Source: Palaemon carinicauda
Lineage: Eukaryota; Arthropoda; Malacostraca; Decapoda; Palaemonidae
Direction: 5' to 3'
Assembly (NCBI RefSeq): GCF_036898095.1
Contig: NC_090739.1
Coordinates: 68,406,351-68,470,350 of the forward strand
DNA: 64,000 nt
Positions 40,226 to 54,889 of the stretch are shown here, piece by piece (position 1 is the first letter of the stretch; each line of letters starts with the position of its first letter). The position numbers and the translations under genes were made by a program. The notes below the pieces were generated by a model, which saw only the letters and a list, made by a program, of their open reading frames with translations, did not search any database and was not told the origin of the DNA.

Positions 40226-42111
40226 AAATCGCGGCATCGATCAGTACCGATGAATGAGAGGAAGGGCATTGGGTCGACGACTCACAAGCAGGAGATTCAC
40301 GCAACACTGGACGGGAAGGATGATAGCTGGTCAACGATTCGCGTTGAAGCGATTCGCGCACCGATGGGAGATCGCATTCAGATAGTCTGGAAATGCTTCG
40401 GCTTGGTGAACGGTGAGTGGGTGATTCCCGAGAGGGAGAAGTCTTACGCGACGCATGTGAAAGCTGTCGGGTAGGAAATCGATGTTCCCAATGCTAACAA
40501 GTAGGCTATTTCCGAAGAGCTGGAACAGTATGCTATTGTCGCACGAGTAGCAGGCAATTTCCGAGAGGAAGGCGAAATAGCAGGCGGTTGTTAAATTAAA
40601 AGTGGTTCTTGCCTAGGCGGCGATTTACATAAGGTTGAAGGATCAGACGATTGTCAAACTGCAAGCAATTCTCACGTAGCAAGCGATTTACGAAAGGTTG
40701 AAGGAGCAGGTGGTTCACGAGTCGTCAGCTGTACACGATGGCTAGGCGATTCTCGCGTTGTAGGTGAACGTCGAGCAGAAGCCTGATTAGACGGAGAACG
40801 TGACATATGGTCAGGAGATTGAGAACAATCCCTTGCAGGCGACGAATGAACCAAAGTTCGTTGAGGAGAGGCCAATGATGGATGCGAAGGTCGGGAACCA
40901 AAAGAGGCAGGCAGGGCAGTTTCCTCCGAAGAGGCAACGAAGTGAAGAGGTGTCTCTTCGCCAAGGGAGCAAGAGCACCCTGACGGCGGAGGGGAGGATG
41001 GACACGGCAAGGTCCTCTGCCACCAACACAAAGTTGCACAACGAACGTAGGATCAGCAAGCTGATCGTCAGCAGGCCTCTAAAGAGGAGTCTCTATGTGT
41101 GCCTCTGAGCTGGAAAGGGGAACACTCGCAGGAGAGACGTGCCTTGGACTTTGCTCTTCCCCCGAAGGATGTTCCTCAGAGGAAGGAACGCAGATCTCGG
41201 CGGAGACGGTAGATGATGCAGATGATGTTGCCTCAGGATCTGCTGGCGGGACAGCAGAAGAGTCCTTCGACACTACCACGTCGACTAAGGACAAGGTGTC
41301 AACGTCTAACGCTGACGCCCGCTGAAGACCTGCATCCCGGCGTAGGAACCGTAGCAATGCCTCCTTGGATGGAGAACCGGGCAAACCCAACGAAGGCCAC
41401 ATCTGCAATAAAGGAGAAAGAGATAAGGCCTCACTCGGGGGAGAGAGCTGGGGCTGCCTCACTGGGGGAGGAAGCATTGTTTCTCAAGGACCAAGGCTGA
41501 CCAGGTGTTAAATGGTCCACACTACTGCACTTCGGGTGCCCGGAGGAAGCCGTTCGAGTAGGAACTTTGGAGGAAGAAGCCTTGGGTTTCTTCTACTTCG
41601 AAGGAGAAGAGCCCCGCTTAGACTTCTTCTTCCGCCTACTCCCAAACATTTCCCACTGGGAGGCAGACCACTCCCGACACTCATCACACTTGTTGTCTAC
41701 GTCCTAGTGTTGACCTCTGCAGACGGCGCAAAGGCTGTGGGGATCTGTTTCCACAGCGGACATGAACTTGCCACAGGTGCGGCCCTCCGATCCGGTACAG
41801 GTACGTATGGCTGTGGAAGAAACTCGGCATACACACACACACTGAAAAGAAACGCAAAAAAACAGATTAATGGCAGTCCAAAATGGAGAGGAGGAAGAGC
41901 AGCATTAACCGTTCTCCATCTGAGCCAAAAGCAAAGTGAAGGTGAGTCGCAGGTGAATGAGTGAGGGGTGTAGCTAGCTACAAACCCTAACCCCCACTAA
42001 CTAGCAGGATAGGTAATTAACCCTCGCTAAATTCTAATGGCCTGTCCTTTCAGCTTGGCCAAAAGTAATACCCCTAATAAATAGCGTTGGTTTGTATTCC
42101 AGTTATGGAAC
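40226..42111 (-). mobile_element. DIRS group-2 fragment I (5' half of the element split by copy H)
   Basis: Continuation of F2. It ends at 42111 with tttgtattccagttatggaac, the same right terminus as H and E, so 42112 is the first base outside the DIRS pile. Contains gag only. Confidence 0.75.
41079..41760 (-). pseudogene. DIRS group-2 gag-like N-terminal part (fragment I)
   Basis: The frame 41079-41477 has LQMWPSLGLPGSPSKEALL followed by LSLVDVVVSKDSS, the same paired motif as in copies E and H. The Cys/His box lies at about 41660-41740 (ETDPHSLCAVCRG, then DNKCDECREWS) with one in-frame stop. The repeat region (40250-40750) uses yet another unit (gcgattyacg-type). Confidence 0.6.
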
Positions 42112-44750
<2,639 letters not shown>

Positions 44751-45034
44751 ACATTGTCATTAACGTCTTTCACTCAAATAAACTATCTAGATAATAAAGT
44801 GTTAAGATATATACAGCCTTATGATTTCATCTGTTAATGAAAAGCAGTGGGGGTTAAAGGCACAGTCCTTATCATATTTTAAACACAAGTCATCATCGTT
44901 TTAATTTTGGAGACCATCCTATTACATCTCGTTTGGGTCGTCTAATGGCCTATTTCTGTGTTTAATTTAAAATTAATGTAACGAGAGACGATAAAAATAA
45001 TAGATAGTTTTTGCAGGTACAGTGGTTTGGAGTA
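44751..45034 (+). other. Unassigned DNA between LINE fragments
   Basis: Nothing recognised. Confidence 0.4.
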
Positions 45035-46199
<1,165 letters not shown>

Positions 46200-46254
46200 C
46201 TTCATCTATTAGCGTGCCTTTTTTCCATTCGTTAATAATAATAAAAGAATGGTT

Positions 46255-46700
46255 GACGTTTGCAGGTGACACTTTGGTAACTGGGAGGAGGAGGCCTAAA
46301 GAGGAACTGCCAGTCAGTAGTTGATAAAAGACTTAGAAATGGTTTGCAAGATGAGACAGTTGAGACTGAATATGAACAAGAAATAACGTGATAAGGCTAA
46401 TTGGAAACCCGAAAGATTGAGTAAAAATGCCAGTATAGATGGTGGAAGAGTAGGACTGGCTGATTGCGTGAAGTATCCGGGAGTAAATAAAGTTGTTGAT
46501 AGCAAAATTAAAGAAGAGGTAAGTCAAAGAATATGGGAATCAAGAAATGTAACAGAATGTAGGGCTTATTTTTTTCTATGGAAGAGAAAAGGGCAATATA
46601 TAAAGAAATTGCTAACTTAACTCTTCTTAGGACTATTTGTCTGGGAAAAAAAATAAAGCTTTTGAGATTAAATATTTTCACATTATATGTGTTTTCAGTT
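46255..46700 (+). pseudogene. Non-LTR reverse transcriptase C-terminal relic
   Basis: Traces of an RT end: FAGDTL (from the F-A-D-D-T motif) at the start, then MNMNKK-like region, and DCVKYPGVNKVVDSKIKEEV followed by RIWESRNVTECRAYF, which fits the F-K-Y-L-G...E-V-x-x-R-I region after the RT of many invertebrate LINEs. Interrupted by stops. It is followed by unrelated AT-rich sequence to 47150. Confidence 0.4.
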
Positions 46701-47150
46701 TTCATAATAATTAATAAACTAGTACATGTGAATATTCACAGGTGAAATGGGAAAAAAATGCCTTGCATAAGTGGAAGAATGTACGAGTATTTAGAGGGGG
46801 CTTGCTCCTACAGGAATAATGGACGACAAATGATAAGTGATTTTTTTTTCAGAATTCAGAATTTCCATGAAAATATCTGGACAGAAAGCTCTAGGAAGGT
46901 TCGACTAAAAGGTATGAAACACATATTGGGATTAAGAGCATTGAAGCAAAGATATTGATTAATGGTGCGGAAGGTATAAGGGGGCGCGACATACTCCTGA
47001 TGAGCGATTGAACTTCCTGTGTAGGTGAATAAAGTAACTAACATGGAAAAGTTCCTACTAAACTGGGGTCCATCCAGATTCAGCAATTAAAGGATCAATG
47101 TAGTAGAGATGGCTGTGTTATTTTTCAATGTATATTCTCCCTATTAGAGA

Positions 47151-47324
<174 letters not shown>

Positions 47325-47325
<1 letters not shown>

Positions 47326-49640
47326 GGTAAATTTGGAGTAGACGTAAGAAATGAGAGACAAGTTTGTAGAGTTTGCTGAAAGAAACAATCTAAAAGTCAT
47401 AAAAACGTCTTTTTTTTATAAGATTAACATGAAAAAGTCCAAATGGAGAAACGAAAAATGAAACAGATATTATTCTCAACGAAAAAAAAATAATTTAGTT
47501 AAAGATGTAACTGTTAAACAAGTTAAAGTTATGCGACCATAGAATGGTGAGAAGTAAAATTTGTCTAGATATAAGGAAAGACAGAGAAAAACTAATCTTA
47601 AGAAAGAAAGTAAACACTCCCATAATAAGCAAAAAATCTGATGAGTTTAGCATAGCAATACAATATACGTACGCCCAGCTATATGGTGAAATGGAAGCAA
47701 GTAAAGAAAAAAATTAACAGTAATCTAACAAAATCTGTATTGGGATCAGCGCAAGAGATAGCTGGAAAAATTCCTTAGCAAGATCAAGGAAAACTACCAG
47801 AAAAGACAAAGTATTTAATAAAGAAACAATTGCTAATGAGGGTATAATCCAAGAGAGATGAAATAGAATTAGCAGAAATATACAAAACAATAAATAAACT
47901 AAAATCCCAAGACATTCATACACACAATCAGTCCAAAATTGAGCAAACAACAAGGAAAGGAAAAAACATCAAGTTAATAGAATGAAGATTTGGAACAAGG
48001 TTCCAACAGATTTTTGCTTTAAAGGATGAAAATGGAAATATTATCTACGAAAGAGATGGAGCAATAAAAATTACAGAGGACTTCTATACAATGTATTACA
48101 ATAGTGATACAAGAAATAACTTTGCCAATAGAAATAATGAAACACCTGAGCCAGTATTAAAAGTAACATTATGAGAAGTGAAGAAAGCACGAGAAGAGGC
48201 AAAGCGGCAGGAGCATATGGCCTAGCAATTAGTTTAATAATAGATGGAGGAGATTTCACAGTAGTAGCACTTCCCGAACTTTACATAAAATGTCTGCAAG
48301 AATGCTCTATATCTACAATTTGGAATTACTTTATCATTATACTATTTAACAAAAAGATAAGACGCAAGAGACATGAAAAATTACTCCCAATAAATTTACT
48401 CTCCGTAATATATAAAATATTTACAAAGATTATATTAAGTCAAATAAAAAGAAATCTTAATAAACCAAGAGTCTGAGAACAGGAAGGACTTAGAAGCAGG
48501 TATTCAATAACTAACCATATCCATGTAATTAACCAGCTAATTGAAAAATCCACAGAGTATGACAAAACCACTATGTATGACATTTATATATTATGAGAGA
48601 GCTTTTGATTCTGTCAAAACTTCAGCAGTAATGAAAGACCTACAAAGATAAGGAAAAGATGATTCTTATGTTAGAATACTTAAAGATATCTATACGAGAA
48701 GTACAGCACTTCTAGATATATATAAAGATGATAAGAAAACTCTAATTGAGAGGGAAAATAGACAGTGGGATCCCATCTTTCCTAAATCATTCATAGTATG
48801 CTTAGAAGTAGTATTTAAGAATTTAGATTGGGAAAATGTAGGAATTGATATTAATGGGAAATACCTTAACGACTTAAGACTTGCAAATGATATAGTTCTA
48901 TTTAGTGAATAATGGAAGGAATTGCAAAAGATGATAGAAAATTTGAATAGAGAAAGCAGATATGTAGGACTGAAACTAATATGAGTAAAACTAAGATAAA
49001 GTTCAAGGAAAATGCAGAGACAACAAATAAGAGTTATGAACGAACAGACAGAGATTGTTAACGAATATTTGTTCTTAGATCATACAGTAAGTATTTGTCC
49101 CAGGACATGAGACTAAAACTAAAAGGAGGATAAACATGGAGGGCTTTTGGTAAACAAAATGAAATTATGAAAAATAAAACGCCAATTTCTCTAAAAAGAA
49201 ATATATTTCATCTGATGGTCCTACCAGTATAACTTGTGCCTCAGAAACTTGGAGTCTTACTAAAGCCTTAAAACACAAGCTACTTATAATCGAAGAGTAA
49301 TCGAAGGAATCGTGATAGGAATAACATAAATAGACAGAAAAAGAGCAACATGGATACGAGAGCAAATTAATATAAAAAATATTCTAACAACACATAAAAA
49401 AAGAAATGGATGTGGACAGGACATATAATGAGAATGACAGATAATAGATGGACAAAGAGAATAGCATAATGGGTGCCCAAAGATTGCAAACAAAGCAGGG
49501 GAAGGAAGAGAAGGCGATGGATTGACGAGCTAAGAAAACTTGTGTATAGACTGATACCGAAAAACCTTAAACAGAAGCGTGTGGAGTGACATGCCTGAGA
49601 CCCTTTTGTTCTGTAGTAGACTATTAACGTCTGATAAAGA
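47325..49640 (+). pseudogene. RTE-like LINE relic (endonuclease end and reverse transcriptase)
   Basis: Scattered but ordered remains on the plus strand. End of an AP endonuclease ([33 protein letters not shown]; 47325-47500). Linker, then RT: GKAAGAYGLAISLI (48200), LLPINLLSVIYKIFTKII (48390), AFDSV (48600), DLRLANDIVLFSE (48880, where F-A-D-D-I is expected) and NLNRESRYVGLKL. The C-terminal part has [19 protein letters not shown] and WTKRIA...[12 protein letters not shown] (49330-49540). Stops and frameshifts throughout, including loss of the A-D-D to A-N-D. A full-length element would copy its RNA at a nicked target. Confidence 0.65.
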
Positions 49641-49711
<71 letters not shown>

Positions 49712-49736
49712 TATATATATACATATATATGTATAG

Positions 49737-49805
<69 letters not shown>

Positions 49806-49808
49806 TAT
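49641..49808 (+). repeat. (AT)n microsatellite
   Basis: Almost pure AT with a short interruption near 49710-49745; directly after the end of the RTE-like relic. Confidence 0.95.
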
Positions 49809-50075
49809 CATAGTGAAGGGTAGATGGAGATGGTTTAGCCATGCTCTTCTCACTCCTCAAGAGAGATTAGTTCACAAATCATTTAACCTGGATACACAAG
49901 GCACTAGAAGAGTTGGAAGACCCATTCTTACATGGCCGAGGACTATGAAGCGTGAAGTAGATGACGAATGGAAAAGTATTGATTCAAAATCTCAAAATAG
50001 AGACGACGGGGGAAATCTAACCGAGACCCTTTAAGGCAATAGGCGTAGGAGGAAATGATGATAATGATGATATAT
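49809..50075 (+). pseudogene. Non-LTR element 3'-end fragment
   Basis: The frame [17 protein letters not shown], then GTRRVGRPILTWPRTMKREVDDEW, fits the W-R-W-x-G-H...G-R-P-x-x-T-W-x-R-T C-terminus common in invertebrate LINEs. It ends in an ATGATG-rich stretch (50055-50070) that may be its 3' tail. Too short to place in a clade. Confidence 0.5.
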
Positions 50076-50146
50076 ATAAGCTTATATATTCTATAGGCAC
50101 CCCCATGCCTTTCCTCCACTAGAAACACTAAACACAAGAAAAAACG

Positions 50147-50147
<1 letters not shown>

Positions 50148-50229
<82 letters not shown>
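50148..50229 (+). repeat. (ATT)n tail of the minus-strand LINE
   Basis: Pure ATT run at the 3' boundary of the LINE at 50148-52020. Confidence 0.9.
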
Positions 50230-50612
50230 CCAAGCTACAACCCTAGTTGGAAAAGCAAGATGCTTTGAAAATAGCCCAGTGAGGAAAGGAAATAAGGAGA
50301 TTAATATATGATGAGAACAAATTAACAATAAATCATTCTAAAAACAGTAACAACGTAAAAACAGATATGTCCTATATAAACTATAAAAAGACTTATGTCA
50401 GCCTGTTCAATATAAAAACATTTGCTCCAACTTTGAACTTTTGAAGTTCCACTGATTCAGCTACCCGATTAGGAAGATCATTCCACAACTTGGTAACAGC
50501 TGGAATAAAACTTCTAGAATTTAGTATTTAGCCTCATGATGGAGAAGGCCTGGCTATTAGAATTAACTGCCTGCCTAGTATTACGAACATAATGGAATTG
50601 TCCAGGAAGATC

Positions 50613-52000
50613 TTAGTGTAAAGGATGGTCAGAGTTATGAAAAATCTTATGCAACATGCATAATGAACTAATTGAACGACGGAGCCAAAGATTATCTAGA
50701 TCACGAATAAGAAATTTAATAGACCGTAAGTTTCTGTCCAACAAATTAAGATGAGAATCAGCAGCTGAAGACCAGACAGGAGAACAATACTCGAAACAAG
50801 GTAGAATGAAAGAATTAAACAATTCTTCAGAATAGATTGATCACCAAAAATCTTAAAGGACTTTCTCAATAAGCAAATTTTTTGTGCAATGGAAGAAGAC
50901 ACAGACCTAATGTGTTTCTCAAAAGTAAATTTGCTGTCGAGAATCACACCTAAAATTTTAAGTCATACAAAGTTAAAGAAACATTATCAATACTGAGATC
51001 CGGATGTTGAGGAGCCACTGTCCTTGACCTACTTACAATCATACTTTAAGTTTTGTTTGGATTCAACTTCATACCCCATAATTTGCTCCATGCACTAATT
51101 TTAGCTTGATCTTTATTAAGGGATTCAGCAACCCAAGATGTATATTCAAGGGATGGAATTGATGCAAAGAGAATAGCATCATCTGCATATGCAACAAGCT
51201 TGTTTTCTAGGCCAAACCACATGTCATGTCTATATAGTATGAAAAGTAATGGGCCAAGAACACTACCCTGTGGAACACCATATATCACATTCCTATACTC
51301 ACTATGGTGCCCATCAACAACAACTCTTTGAGATCTATTACTTAAAAAATCAACAATAATGCTAAGAAACGACCCACCCACTCCCAACTGTTTGAGTTTG
51401 AAAACAAGTGCCTCAATCATACGAACTTCCTGACCACAATCAAGGGATTTTTGTACATCATTGGAGATTGTAAGAAGGGCATCACATGCTCCAAAGCCTT
51501 TACGAAAACCAAATTGTAAACTAGGGAATAGATGATTATCTTCAGCAAACCTATTAAGACGTTTTGCCAGAAGACGTTCAAAAACTTTAGATAATGTGGG
51601 AGATATGAAAATTGGGCGGTAATCAGTTGGACATGAGCTACCACAAACGCATTTACATAGAGGAGTAACATTCCCAATGCTCCAAGAAGTGCTAAAAGCT
51701 CCTCTTCTTGCCAACTTGCACAAAGTAACAGATAACTTGTGAGCTAAGAAATCTGCTGTCTTTATAAAAAACAAAGGAAAATACTATTTGGGTCTACACC
51801 TCCATAAGCATCAAGGTCCATCAACAGAGCTTTAATTTCACGAGATCGAAAAGCTAAACTAGTTAGTTTAGCCTCAGGAAAACAAGAATGAGGAAGTTCA
51901 AGTTTTTCATTACTCTGTTTACTGTCAAAAACATCAGCCAAAATGGTTGTCTTTTCCTTTGGACAGTGAATGACTGAGCCATCTGGTTTAAGTAAAGGAG
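50613..52000 (-). pseudogene. LINE reverse transcriptase, decayed
   Basis: Ordered motifs: PPLLKPDGSVIHCPKEKT, AFRSREIKALLMDLDAYGG, GAFSTSWSIGNVTPLCK, SCPTDYRPIFISPTLSKVFE, SLQFGFRKGFGACDALL, GVPQGSVLGPLLFILY, LVAYADDAILFASI (catalytic YADD), WSKLWGMKLNPNKT, then DSKFTFEKHIRS and CFEYCSPVWSSAADSHLNLL. Between CGQEVRMI and EALVFKLKQLG the stretch that should hold motif A (D-F-S-x-A-F-D in related decapod copies, from memory) is missing without loss of frame, so the first catalytic Asp is gone. Frameshifts separate the C-terminal pieces (50613-50947) from the main frame (51046-51774). Confidence 0.8.
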
Positions 52001-52020
52001 GAACTGTTACATGAAGGGTA

Positions 52021-54700
52021 AGTTTTTACCTTGGTGAAAGATACTTACTTTCCTCTTGAAGTATGAAGGTCTTAGAGTCATGAAGAATGTAATCAAGAAT
52101 AGAATTTCAAAGCTTCACTGTCGAAAGAAGAAACCTACTCACAGTAGAAGCTGGAAGAGGTGGCATGGCAGGTGTTAAGATGATTTCTTGATAGAGTAGT
52201 TACTAAGATGATACACATGGAGAAAAAAAAAACATTAAAGACACAAAGTTTGAGTACCAAAAAGAATGAAGACAAAACATCAAAACGAAGTTAATTGTTT
52301 TGATGAGGAAAATAACTTATGCACATGGGCATATCTAGCTCTTTGATTTTGTGATATCTCTGCACACCCAGAATGTTCATCATAGAAAAAAAAATTAAGC
52401 CCATTGTCAATGGAGAAAAGCCTAAGAAATGGGTGAAAATTTTGTGTTAGAGTTATGACCTTTGAGTTATATGATCCTCATTTAGATAAACTTTCAAGAT
52501 CAAAGATGATGAATAAAGAAAAGATTATCGCTTGGCTAAGTATGAAGATCAGGAGAATGTTTGAGGGTTTATGGAGAAGAGCTTGGGAATGATTGATTGA
52601 TTGATTTTGAGTTTTCTGGCATCCTGAATGAATCTTTAAAAGTTTGAATAGATGAAAAAGTGAACTAAAGACGATTTGATGAAGAAATCAATAAAAATTA
52701 ATAGATAACAGATCAGAACCATGATTATCGCCAATAGAAAGGAATTTATACATAAATAATGTTCTAGACTGAAGTTTGTAGATGAATAGTCGATTACATA
52801 AAACTTGCAATTTTTTTTTCTGTTATTGTGGACTTAATTTTTATCATTAATTATTCTTAATCACTGTAACCTATTCATTTCAGGAAAATCACTGTGTATC
52901 TTTTGCTAAAACGATGGTGTTATCACGTGTTTTTCATTGCCCTTTATGTCTTTGGCTTATTTCATATTACATTTTCATTCAGAATCTTCTCTCTTATGTA
53001 AAATAAAAATCACTATTTATTATAGATTTTCGTAGTAATATGTAGTTTCTATCTGCGACATTGCCTGGTTATAATATTTAGTCTTTAGCCTGGTGTACAT
53101 ATATCTAATATTTTCGTTGTGCTGTTTGTTGGTTAGTTCCCAGTAGTTTTGATGAAATTCTAACAAGGTTGTCCAACGTTGTGATTCATATCATACAGTT
53201 AATAGTAAAGTATAATGGTGAGAATGTTGATGTTTGCATCTTTTGTTAAAAGATCTTTGAGCATATGGCAACCAAACTTTTTAGCAAGCTGCAATAAGAG
53301 CTAAACATATTTTACAATTTACAGCTATTCAAAACGCAATTAAAGACATTTTTATCCAAAAAATTGTTTTGACTTTGAAGAGAAAGTTATTTAAGATGAA
53401 TATAGAATGTAACTAACAGGTAAAAATGTGCCTGAATGTTAATGTAAATAATGGTTGACAGGAAATGCTGGTCAAAGTTTTCATCTATTTTGGTCATGGC
53501 GTAGCCATCGTCCTATTCAGAGGTGTTTTCAATTAAAAAGGATAAAAAATATCCGAGTAAATCAGCTCCTACTGAGAAAACGATTTTCCTAATTAATTTT
53601 CCTACCAAACTATAGGCATACCTTGATTATTTTCGTAATTAATATATATTTTTTTTCTGTATGAAACTTTGCTGTGAACACATAGCACGATCACCCATCA
53701 ACAGCTGTAATCATTCACGAGAATCACCTGTATGTCCATTTACGTTTATCCTAAGGCACTTCTGTAAGCGCCCATTCTGCCCATTATGGCAACCCTTTTA
53801 TTCAGCAGCGTTAGTTTATGATTTCTTGAAAGTTTATCACCTCTACTTAATCAACAATTGACTATGTAGCTCTAATTTCCTCGTCTGAATTCTTCGAAAG
53901 GCTATACCAAATGCTCGCTTTGTGCATAATATATTCATACAACACGTGGGAATCACAGCTGTCATAAACGTTTCCATGTACAGCTAACACTATTGCTAAA
54001 TTTTAGACAAAAAGTGGGTGAAAGTATAGTTGAAACATGACGTTTTTATTCCATAGAGTTACTGCACCGTCTGTTTTCAAAAGAAGTTATAAAGAACGTT
54101 TTCATTTTAGATTTTAAAGCTTACATGGAATTTGATTTAGTGCATGAAGGAAATATTAACAATAACGAAGCAGTTCACAAAGTTAATTATCTTAAAAAAA
54201 AGGAAATCATACGGCTTGTCGGAAGCTTCACTCAGTCTTCTTTCTCAGAGAAAACGGAGTTGAATGTCTTGATGCAATGGTAAACAAAATTGAATGGAAG
54301 CAAAACAAAATACCATTTGTTTTATGAGACTGATAATCAAGGTGATTTCAAGCAACGCATAAATTCACTCCAAAAAAGGAAGAGGTTTTATTCATGAGAA
54401 ACTTTCTAGACGATTATATTTCTTTCATTCTTGCATCTACACCGTGTTTTTATCAAGAACCCGGGTGATGATCTTAACGCATATCGTGTTGACTTATACA
54501 ATTATGTATGAATAAGCCATAACTAATTATACAGGAAATAAAAACGCTTAGACAATATCGATTACGAAAAGTTTAGGAACATCTGCTTTCATTGGCAATC
54601 AAGTTATTATAAAGAATAAACTCTTAGTAATATCGATGGTGAATTTTGGAAAAAGCAAAGCATCGAAATACCACAAGTCGCTTAAATAGAGGACGTTCGG
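52021..54700 (+). other. Unassigned AT-rich DNA
   Basis: No coding region recognised. At 52590-52625 a (GATT)n stretch precedes gagttttctggcatcctga, and a related ggcatcctga follows a GATTGATT stretch at 60330-60385, so a small dispersed repeat may end here. The frame at 53661-53861 has no family features. Confidence 0.45.
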
Positions 54701-54713
54701 GCGCTATAAGGGA

Positions 54714-54886
54714 TTGAAACCTACTCACACTTTGTTTACAGTTAAAGGATCGAGATCGCGAAATCTGTCTGCTAGGATCACAGTGTCTATATTATTATCC
54801 AAACATCCGAGAGTGACATGTATTAAGCTGTGCGAATTTTTGTGAATTATTGGGAATGTTGTAATCATGTCCAGCTTAAAACTAGG
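54714..54886 (+). promoter_or_regulatory. Candidate promoter and first exon of a host gene
   Basis: A TATA-like ctataagg (54714-54721) is followed 150 bases later by an ATG with A at -3 (54867) coding MSSLKL. The frame ends after 19 bases in a consensus splice donor, ctag|gtaagt (54886). The stretch is richer in CpG than its neighbours. Next codon would begin with G. No gene can be named, and such a combination can arise by chance. Confidence 0.22.
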
Positions 54887-54889
54887 TAA

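Larger units (their letters stand above)
50148..52020 (-). mobile_element. LINE (CR1/Jockey-like) 3' part with (AAT)n tail
   Basis: Runs on the minus strand from the RT N-terminus (about 52010) through the C-terminal domain and 3' untranslated region to an (AAT)n tail. Shares its 3' end with the fragments at 44336 and 45035. The endonuclease and ORF1 are absent, so the copy is 5'-truncated. The clade name is a judgement from RT motifs only. Confidence 0.75.

Noticed and set aside
54867..54886. First exon of ribosomal protein L19 (MSSLKL is similar to its usual start)
   Set aside because: The exon would end in phase with a codon starting with G, whereas the next residue in that protein is Gln; six residues are too few for a name.
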